IMG/VR virus record: IMGVR_UViG_3300037246_000953
Span: 1 to 30,315 of that record
Source of the DNA: a virus
Strand: one strand, 5' to 3'
DNA: 30,315 nt
Part shown: in pieces, positions 1-6,300 of the stretch
How the letters are laid out: the number at the start of each line of letters is the position of its first letter
How positions within the stretch are numbered: the stretch's first letter is position 1
Program-made: the position numbers and the translations under genes
The notes under the pieces: model-generated
Seen by the model: only the letters and a program-made list of their open reading frames with translations
The model's database searches: none
What the model was told of the DNA's origin: nothing

Positions 1-283
1 CTCTCACGATGGTCTTCTGTCCGGTCTTCAGTTCCCTCACGTCCTCTTTGAGGTACTCCACGTCCTTCTTCACCAGTTGGACTTCGGCGTTGGCCTCAAC
101 GCCCTTGTCGGCTTTCCCATCGACAGTGGAGAAGGCCCACCCCCCGACACCAGTGACGAACGCGAGAAGGAGAAGGAGGAACGCACCGACGGCCCACTTC
201 ACCAGCGGGTCAACCGCATTCCTGTGCTTCGAAAAATTCCCCGACTCGCCCGCCCTGTGATGGTGTCGCTCTTCGTGACTCAT
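1..283 (-). CDS. Membrane-anchored coiled-coil protein, C-terminus cut by window edge
   Basis: This gene is partial: it opens with ATG and runs without a stop to base 1, giving at least 94 residues. It begins with a short His/Arg-rich stretch, probably cytoplasmic. One strongly hydrophobic segment follows at about residues 32-50 (core AFLLLLLAF), and then a charged Lys/Glu helix that looks like a coiled coil. Single-helix anchors followed by coiled coils occur in phage hemolysin XhlA-like and spanin-like lysis proteins, so a lysis or membrane role is possible but unproven. An AGGAG ribosome site at 292-296 overlaps the stop codon of the upstream gene and fixes the start. The missing C-terminus prevents a firm family call. 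Confidence 0.8.
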   Translation of the reverse strand, partial: MSHEERHHHRAGESGNFSKHRNAVDPLVKWAVGAFLLLLLAFVTGVGGWAFSTVDGKADKGVEANAEVQLVKKDVEYLKEDVRELKTGQKTIVR

Positions 284-291
284 TGATGTTG

Positions 292-296
292 CTCCT
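292..296 (-). promoter_or_regulatory. Ribosome binding site fused to upstream stop
   Basis: AGGAG lies eight bases before the ATG at 283. Its first bases are the last two bases of the TAG that ends the upstream gene (TAGGAG). It supports the start of the partial membrane protein and implies translational coupling. Confidence 0.7.
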
Positions 297-1716
297 ATGG
301 AATTGGTGTCACTACTCTGTGCTTCTGCTGATCGATCTCCCAGTACATGTCCTGTGTGCTTGGAGTCACGCCCGCGCAGTCTGAGTCAATTTCCAGATTG
401 ACTGTGTCTGTTCCTGCCGCAAAGCTAAAGGTAGAGGCTACGAGGGAAGCCGTTGCATCGTCTAGGGTGTGGACGACAGCGGTTGCGAAGGTGCAGCTTT
501 CGGTCCCTGCGAGGTTGTGGCATGCGAAGACTACGCTGCCAACCTCCTGGGCCTGATTCGTGGTGTCGTCACAGATGATCGTCCAAGACACTGTCCCGGC
601 TGCGAAGTTGTTTCCGATGGTCTGCGGGATAGCAATCGTCGCGAAGGCAGTCGCGGTCGCGTCCGTCAGGGCTGTGACATTCTCTCCTGCGAACGTCACC
701 GGCACAGTGAACTCGGCGCTACCGTCGAGGATGATGAACCTTGAGGTGTCACCCGATCCTGAGTCTGTGACGAAGTCGAAGCTGTTGGTTGCGCCACCGT
801 CCAGGGTGAGGATGACATCAGTGCCTGCTACTCCCGCATGGAGTCTGACATCGTTGTTGGTAGCGTCGATGTGGACTGTGCCAGCGCCCACAGAGTCGAA
901 GTTGATCCCGGCATGGAGGAGAATATCGTTGGACGTTCCGTCAGCGCGGATATTGACAGTCGAGAAGTTGTCTGCGGCGGTCTGGTTAGCCGCGAATCTG
1001 ACGCCGTCTTGTTCAAGGTCTGCGATCTGGTGCGCGTTGATGGTAAGAGCAACAATGTTATGACTTTGTGTCCAAATCGACGTGCTCGTTCCAGTGGCAG
1101 TCGAGATCATCTGGGTGTCGGTGACGACGAACCTGTCTACGTTGCCCGCACCGATGTCTGAGGAGATGGTGAAAGCATTCGAGGCGTCACCGGACAGGGA
1201 GACCATAAGGTCATCCTCGATGTTTCCCACCCTGAAGAACATAGACTCTGCGAGGGCGTCCCCCTGAATGTCGAACCCCTCGTTGCCAAACGCGACGAGC
1301 CCAGTGATGAGGAACGTACCGTTTGTGGTCGAGGACGTCAGCCCAATAGTTGCGCTTGTTGGGAACGTGGCCGCGCTGAGGAACACGTTTCCAACTACGT
1401 CCCCAGAAGCGTTGACGTTGGCAGTTGCTGTCGTAGCCCCGACGACGGACATGTTCGCTGTGATCGTACCGGCATTGGTGAGTTCGAAGAAAGCAAACTC
1501 GGTTCCACCATCCGTGTAGTTCAGCCTGATGACATCGGCGGCGTTCCGGCAGACACCGACGTCTGACTGGTCAATGAACGAGAAGCCGGGAGCCGCGCAG
1601 CCTGTAGGTGCGAGGAATGGGTTGCTTGAGCTTCCGTCAAATGGAGCCGGAGTGTACTGCGCGAACGCAGGGACAGCCAAGAAGGTTGCAACTAGAAGTG
1701 TAGGTAGCAGCTTCAT
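295..1716 (-). CDS. Fibre-like beta-repeat protein with Sec signal peptide
   Basis: A 473-aa protein. Residues 1-19 form a classical signal peptide: a Lys near the start, a hydrophobic core LLPTLLVATFLAV, and an AFA cleavage site before QYT. Residues 41-75 match, as I know it, the phage tail-fibre entry motif of the form 'sFxxDxxtGvyRxgaDxixL' (here FSFIDQSDVGVCRNAADVIRL). The rest is rich in Thr, Ala, Asn, Gly and Val, as in beta-helical or beta-sandwich fibres. Six cysteines, two near the N-terminus and four in the last 90 residues, could form disulfides after export. I chose ATG at 1716 because GGGAGAA lies eight bases upstream; the reading frame extends 22 codons further but loses both the ribosome site and the signal peptide. 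A virion fibre would not normally need export, so the signal peptide is the odd point. It may instead be a secreted or surface-displayed protein. Confidence 0.85.
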   Translation of the reverse strand: MKLLPTLLVATFLAVPAFAQYTPAPFDGSSSNPFLAPTGCAAPGFSFIDQSDVGVCRNAADVIRLNYTDGGTEFAFFELTNAGTITANMSVVGATTATANVNASGDVVGNVFLSAATFPTSATIGLTSSTTNGTFLITGLVAFGNEGFDIQGDALAESMFFRVGNIEDDLMVSLSGDASNAFTISSDIGAGNVDRFVVTDTQMISTATGTSTSIWTQSHNIVALTINAHQIADLEQDGVRFAANQTAADNFSTVNIRADGTSNDILLHAGINFDSVGAGTVHIDATNNDVRLHAGVAGTDVILTLDGGATNSFDFVTDSGSGDTSRFIILDGSAEFTVPVTFAGENVTALTDATATAFATIAIPQTIGNNFAAGTVSWTIICDDTTNQAQEVGSVVFACHNLAGTESCTFATAVVHTLDDATASLVASTFSFAAGTDTVNLEIDSDCAGVTPSTQDMYWEIDQQKHRVVTPIP

Positions 1717-1724
1717 GATGATTC

Positions 1725-1731
1725 TTCTCCC
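1725..1731 (-). promoter_or_regulatory. Ribosome binding site deciding the start at 1716
   Basis: GGGAGAA lies eight bases before ATG 1716 and begins on the last base of the upstream TAG stop (TAGGGAG). It selects the signal-peptide start over the longer open frame that begins at 1782. Confidence 0.7.
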
Positions 1732-1991
1732 TAGAGGCACGCAGCCCAGTAGAGAACCTGAGTCGCGGTCCCGTTGATCCAAACCTCTTCTGGAGTCACG
1801 TTCAAGAACTGGAAGCCCTGGCCGGCAACGAGAACCCCAGCCACAGTCGATCCATCGTGACTGAAGGTGACGTCACCGTTTCCAGCCGCGTTGAGGATGT
1901 TCAACTGGCGGACGCTTTCTCTCCGCGCAGGAACCTCACGGAGCTTCTCCCAGTTGCCGCTCATCGAGATGTTGTTGCCAACGAATGCCAT
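1731..1991 (-). CDS. Small beta-rich virion accessory protein
   Basis: An 86-aa protein with no signal peptide or membrane segment. The middle and end (residues 30-86) alternate Val, Gly, Phe and polar residues. They carry 'VWINGTATQVLYW', a pattern common to small beta-sandwich proteins that decorate phage heads or fibres. I recognise the style, not a named family. The ATG at 1991 is preceded by GGAGG merged with the TAG of the Arg-rich gene (TAGGAGG). It sits between the Arg-rich protein and the fibre-like protein, which is consistent with a structural role. No catalytic motif is visible. Confidence 0.82.
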   Translation of the reverse strand: MAFVGNNISMSGNWEKLREVPARRESVRQLNILNAAGNGDVTFSHDGSTVAGVLVAGQGFQFLNVTPEEVWINGTATQVLYWAACL

Positions 1992-2000
1992 GTTGTCCTC

Positions 2001-2525
2001 CTACCCTTTCGACCATCCGCCGGCACCGCTCAGCGCCGAACTCATTTTGCCCAGGGCTCCACCGCGACCACCGGTCTTCTTTCTACCGAAGCGGCCACCG
2101 AGCATCCCAGCGACCTTGCCCGCTCTGCCCATAGACTTGGCGGCTGGACGACGCCTGATGTTACGAGCGCCATGCCTGACGTTCCCACCGGTCTGGGCTC
2201 CAGCCGCACGCCCACGACGACGACGGATGCCCCCGCGAGCGGCTGGCTTCGCCGCCCTGGATGCGGCAGTGTGCGTCTTTCTGACGTTCCCGCCGACCTG
2301 GGCTCTACCTGCAGCACGACGACCACGTCCGCCGCGACGACGAGGTCGTGCGCCGCTAGCTGCCGCCTTGGCTGCATTACGACGACGAGGTCGTGCGCCG
2401 CGAGGAGCCTGCTTGACGTTCCCGCCTGTCTGCATCTTGGCCGCAGGCCTTTTCAGTCTTCCACCAGCAATCTTCGAGGCAGCCCCACCGACGGCCCCTC
2501 CGAGGTTCTTGAAGCTGAATCCCAT
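2001..2525 (-). CDS. Arg/Ala/Gly-rich repeat protein, possible DNA-condensing core protein
   Basis: A 174-aa, extremely basic protein. A heptad QTGGNVK/R (or QVGGNVR) recurs at residues 32-38, 76-82 and 111-117. Runs of GARPRRR occur at 43-49 and 58-64, with further arginine clusters such as RRRR near 101. The N-terminus (1-22) and C-terminus (130-174) are Gly/Ala-rich and could be short helices. There is no enzyme motif. The composition recalls adenovirus core proteins VII and mu, protamines and histone H1 tails, so packaged-DNA condensation or ejection is a fair guess, not shown. GGAGGG eight bases before ATG 2525, and coupling to neighbours on both sides, support a real gene. An opposite-strand open frame covering the same bases looks like a shadow produced by the biased sequence. 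Confidence 0.82.
   Translation of the reverse strand: MGFSFKNLGGAVGGAASKIAGGRLKRPAAKMQTGGNVKQAPRGARPRRRNAAKAAASGARPRRRGGRGRRAAGRAQVGGNVRKTHTAASRAAKPAARGGIRRRRGRAAGAQTGGNVRHGARNIRRRPAAKSMGRAGKVAGMLGGRFGRKKTGGRGGALGKMSSALSGAGGWSKG
2335..2401 (-). repeat. Two 22-bp direct repeats, 45 bp apart
   Basis: The same 22 bases occur at 2335-2356 and 2380-2401, a spacing of exactly 15 codons. They encode the repeated GARPRRR block of the Arg-rich protein. The bases between the copies do not match, so this is either an old duplication or selection for repeated basic blocks with the same codons. Confidence 0.8.
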
Positions 2526-2537
2526 GATGTCCCTCCT

Positions 2538-2753
2538 CTATGCGCCTGGGCCGGTTTTGGCGTATGGCGCGAGCTTCTTCTGACGCTTCTTGCGATCCTG
2601 GGCGATCTCGAAGGCGTCACTGTAGTTGGTTTCCTGCTCAGTGGTATCGAGGTCGTCCAGGGATTGCCCCTTCTTCTTCTTGGGCTTCTTCTTCTTAGGA
2701 GCAGCCTCCCAGGGCTTTCTGCCTTCCTCTTCGTCGTCCCACTCTTCGGCCAT
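2538..2753 (-). CDS. Small Lys/Glu-rich charged protein
   Basis: A 71-aa protein with an acidic N-terminus (AEEWDDEEEG), a lysine block at about residues 20-28 (KKKKPKKKKG), then a mixed charged helix with another basic patch (RKKRQKK) near residue 55. It is probably largely disordered. It has no known domain. It lies between the HiPIP-like protein and the Arg-rich protein, so these three adjacent products all carry nucleic-acid-like charge patterns. The ATG at 2753 follows TAGGAGG, in which the stop of the upstream gene is part of the ribosome site. The acidic head could partner the basic neighbour, but this is speculation. Confidence 0.82.
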   Translation of the reverse strand: MAEEWDDEEEGRKPWEAAPKKKKPKKKKGQSLDDLDTTEQETNYSDAFEIAQDRKKRQKKLAPYAKTGPGA

Positions 2754-2762
2754 GACGTCCTC

Positions 2763-3368
2763 CTAGTAGTTCACCGGATTCGAGTTGCCGCCTTCGGCGC
2801 CATACCTTGTCTGAAGCATACCTGAGATGCTGCCCTTCTTCTTGCGCCGCTTCGGCTTGGATTTCTTGGCGTAGCTGTGAGCGATAGCCCGCGCCTGGGC
2901 GGGATTCGTCACCTTGTGCCCACTGCTGGACTGGAGCGTCCCCTTCTTGTACTTGCCCATGATCTCGTCTGCAGGCATCTTGTCCTCCTCCCACGCGTTG
3001 CAGCATCCCTCGTAGTTGACGATCACGTTGAGAGCGTGCCCGCCCGTCTTGTTCAGCTTGACGTAGTAGCCGCACTCAGACGCCGAGGAGTTGAAGTGCT
3101 TGCAGTTCTCGCAACGAACTTCCTTCTTCAGGAGGCCTGACTCCTTCGGGGTGACCGACCGCATGATCGGCCCGTTCGGCATCGGCTTCCCGTGGACGTA
3201 GTAGCCGCAGGTGTGGTCTCCGGTGATCTTCCTTCCCTTGCCGTGGATGTGGCAGCGGAGCGGGTGTGCCCCCGCTGTACCAGTCCACATCATGCAGGAA
3301 CGACACTGAGCAAAGTCCTCGCCCTTGCCCTTCGGGTCGAGGTAGAGGAAGGCGTCACGCTTGATCAT
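2763..3368 (-). CDS. Protein with two HiPIP-like cysteine clusters
   Basis: A 201-aa protein. Cluster one is C22-x2-C25-x13-C39-x14-C54, close to the C-x2-C-x16-C-x13-C ligand spacing I know for the [4Fe-4S] high-potential iron-sulfur protein (HiPIP) family. Cluster two is C86-x2-C89-x9-C99 with CC at 122-123 followed by NAW, which resembles the 'GWCxAW' end of HiPIP domains. Two GYYV segments follow C54 and C99, suggesting an internal duplication. The last 40 residues are Lys/Arg-rich and lack cysteines. An iron-sulfur or zinc site on a virion protein is the likely reading, with electron transfer or simple structural stabilisation as options. The ATG overlaps the stop of the giant upstream gene (ATGA), so the two are probably coupled. 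Metal identity cannot be decided from sequence. Confidence 0.85.
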   Translation of the reverse strand: MIKRDAFLYLDPKGKGEDFAQCRSCMMWTGTAGAHPLRCHIHGKGRKITGDHTCGYYVHGKPMPNGPIMRSVTPKESGLLKKEVRCENCKHFNSSASECGYYVKLNKTGGHALNVIVNYEGCCNAWEEDKMPADEIMGKYKKGTLQSSSGHKVTNPAQARAIAHSYAKKSKPKRRKKKGSISGMLQTRYGAEGGNSNPVNY

Positions 3369-6300
3369 GGCGCTTCCGCCGGCTTCCTCTGGTAACCCTT
3401 CACGTCAGCCAGAGCCTGTTTGAACTGCTTCGCGTACCAGCTTGAGAGACGCTGAACGCTCTTTCTCGTACCAGGGCGAGCGTTCTCAAGAACGGAATCC
3501 CAGTACGCAGAGCCGTTGGCCCAATCGTTCTCGACGTAGTGCGCGTCGAGCCGGGCTGCGGTCCCAGTGCCTTCAGCCTTGTAGAGCTTCTTGAGCGCCT
3601 GGGGAAGATACTTGTAGAGGGAAGCCTGAGCCTTCGTCCACTGTGCTGGCGTGAACTCGTAGTACTTCGCCGTGATCATCATGTTGCCGTCGCGGCTGTA
3701 GCCGAGGCTTCTGAGCCAGGACTGTCCGAGGCTGCCTGTCTCTTCGAGCGAAACAGCCAAGTCCCAGACCGCAGCAGCCTGATCTGCTGAGAGCTTCTTG
3801 CTCGACTCAAAGACGAAGCCTGGGCTTCCGCCACTCTTGACACGACGGAAGAACGGAACGGCTGTCTGTCTTGCTGCCTTGCCAAGGATGGCCGCGAACT
3901 CAGCAACGGCTTCAGGCGAACCAAGGATCTTCGAGTAGGTGCCCGCGTTTCTGTCATCCATCCAGGCTCCACGGTCAACCACCATCTTGCGAATCTGGAC
4001 GCCAGCGATTTTTGCGGCCCGCGTGATGAGGTCAGACGCGAGCTTCTTGTGAACCTCTACGGACTCCTTGAGAGTAAGGCCGCCCCTCTTCATGACGAAC
4101 TTGCCGAGGTCGCTTCGTGGAGCGAAGCCTGTGACTTCTGCGGAGACGATGCGCGTGTTGTTGTTGAAGGCGGTTGCGGCGCTCTCTGGCGTTTTGCCGA
4201 GAGCCTTCCGCGTAGCCGTCCAGCCGATAGCTTGGACTTCAGCGGGAGTCCAGCCACCACCGTCGATGTTGTTCTTGTTCATCCACTCAGCGAGCTTGTT
4301 GTAGTAGCGAAGAGCGAAGTGGTACTGACCGTCCGATCCAGTTGAAGCACGCACGTCCTGCTTGAAGCCCTTGACTCCCTGAGCAATCATGTCGTTCTTC
4401 ATAGCCTCGGTGACGAACCCAACGTCCACGAGTGCGTGACGGTCGATGGCCGCAGGCTTGTACTTGCCCGCTCGTCCGGTCCACGAACGAATCTTGAGGC
4501 CGAAGAAGGAGTCAGCGAAGTCGGACAGCTTCTGCCCGAATCCTGTAATGGTGTCCTTCCCTCCGAGGGCTTCACTGAGAGCCTTCTCGGACATTCCTGG
4601 CTTGAGCCTTCCCTTCGCGCCGGCAACGATGTCGAGCGCCCTGTTCAGCGACACGAGGCCAGTGCTTGGCGAAGCTGCCTTCTGTGTTGCCGCGAACGCA
4701 ATGATGCTGATCTGCCTCTCATTCAGGTCCGGGTACTCCGTCTCAAGAGCCTTCTTCATCTCGCGATACCAGTTGCGAGCGCTCCTCCACTCTGCGGAGC
4801 CTTCCCCCAGATGCCTGCGTGCGCGAGACAGCCACTGCTTGAAGGTACGTGGACCCCATGTGTTGCCGTCGGAGTCCTTGAACGGCTTGCTTGCCGGCTC
4901 TGCAGGCTTCTTGAGCGCACCGCCACGGAGATCCTTGCCTTCGTCCAGATTCCGTTCCGCTCTCACGTTCTTGGCCTGACGCTTCTTGGTGACGTAGATC
5001 GGACGCTTCGAAGCCTCAGATCCCTTGCGAACGTTCGGGGAGTCCTTCAAGCCCTGGGTGATGAGACCCTCAGCCCCAGGCTCGACCTGAACCTTGCCAT
5101 CTTTCACGACCATGCCGTGGGTCTTCTTGCGGGGGTTCCTGACGATGTCGATGCGTCCCTCGGAGTCAACCTCCTCAACGATCTTCCGTGCTCCGCGAGA
5201 GTTCTTCACGACGTCGCCAACCTTGTGACCCTTGCCTGTCATCGGTCGGACGTCTTCGTCTGCGACGACCTTGGGCTCGACCTTCGGAGCAGGCTTCTTC
5301 TTGGCAAGAATCCCCCTTGCCCTCTCTAGCTCGCTCTGGCTTACTGGAACGCGACCCGGCTTCGGCTTTGCCTTGATCTTTGACAAGCGAAGTTCTGGAG
5401 AATCAACAATCTTGCCGTCCTTGATCTTCACCTTGTATCGAATCTTGCCGTTGGCGTCAGTGTAGACACGAGTCACGTTGCCAGTCTTAGGTCCACCAGA
5501 CTTGAGGTGAGAAACGATAACTTCATCACCAACAGCATGCGCGGAGCCCTTCGTCTTCGCCTTAATGGCCGCGACTCCTTCCTCAGATGGAGGACGCATG
5601 AGCTTGGTTGCGTCTGGTAGATCCTTGTCAGCAATCGGCTCCGTCTTCGGAGCGGACTTCGTTCCGGCGCCGAGATTTTGCTTCACGTATGCGCGTGCCT
5701 GCTTCGGTGTCTTGACTGCAAGAGGAAGTGTGAACTTGGAGCGGATCTCTCCGGTTACCTTTCCATCGTTCTCCTTGAGCATGTGCTCCAGAAGCTCAGG
5801 ACCAAGAGCCTTCGGAGCGGCCTTCGCACCGCGCTCCTTGCTGCGTCGCAGAGCCTCCTTCATCGCCTCAGCCTTCGTTGGCTTGGATCCGATCTTCTTT
5901 CCACGCTTGTTGTAGATGGAGTAGGTGTCGCCTTCCTTCTTCACGCTCCAGCCGCGTGCCTTGAGAGTGGCAGCGGTGCCCTTCGTTGGCGCTGCAGGCT
6001 TCTCTGCCTTCGGAGGCTTCACTGGAGGCTTCTCAATGGAGGCCTTGAGCGCAGCCTCGACCTCAGCGGGAGGAGTTGGCGGCGGCCCAGGCTTCGCGCT
6101 TGTGCCAACGGCGGCTGTCTTCTGCTTGCCCGGCTTCACGGGAGGAGTCTGAGGCGGAACCTCTGAAGGCGCCCCAGGCTGGATGATGTTGCCCTCACCG
6201 TCTCTCATGGTGCCGTCTGGGTCGATGATGAGAGGCTCCTTCTCTCCGATCCGTCCTGCCTCCTCCAGCCATGCACGCTTGGCCTTCGTCGCCATGGTGC

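Noticed and set aside
1717-1782. Upstream extension of the signal-peptide gene
   Set aside because: It would hide the signal peptide behind charged residues and overlap the upstream gene; ATG 1716 has a good ribosome site.
2335-2401. CRISPR-like repeat
   Set aside because: There are only two copies, both in frame inside a basic protein gene, with no further repeat-spacer units.
1857-2825. Long plus-strand open frame opposite the Arg-rich and Lys-rich genes
   Set aside because: It mirrors strongly biased codons of the minus-strand genes, has no ribosome site or coupling, and every neighbouring gene lies on the minus strand.
4436-5329. Plus-strand open frame of about 300 codons inside the giant gene
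   Set aside because: It is a low-complexity Leu/Arg/Ser-rich shadow of the Lys/Pro-rich linker on the other strand.
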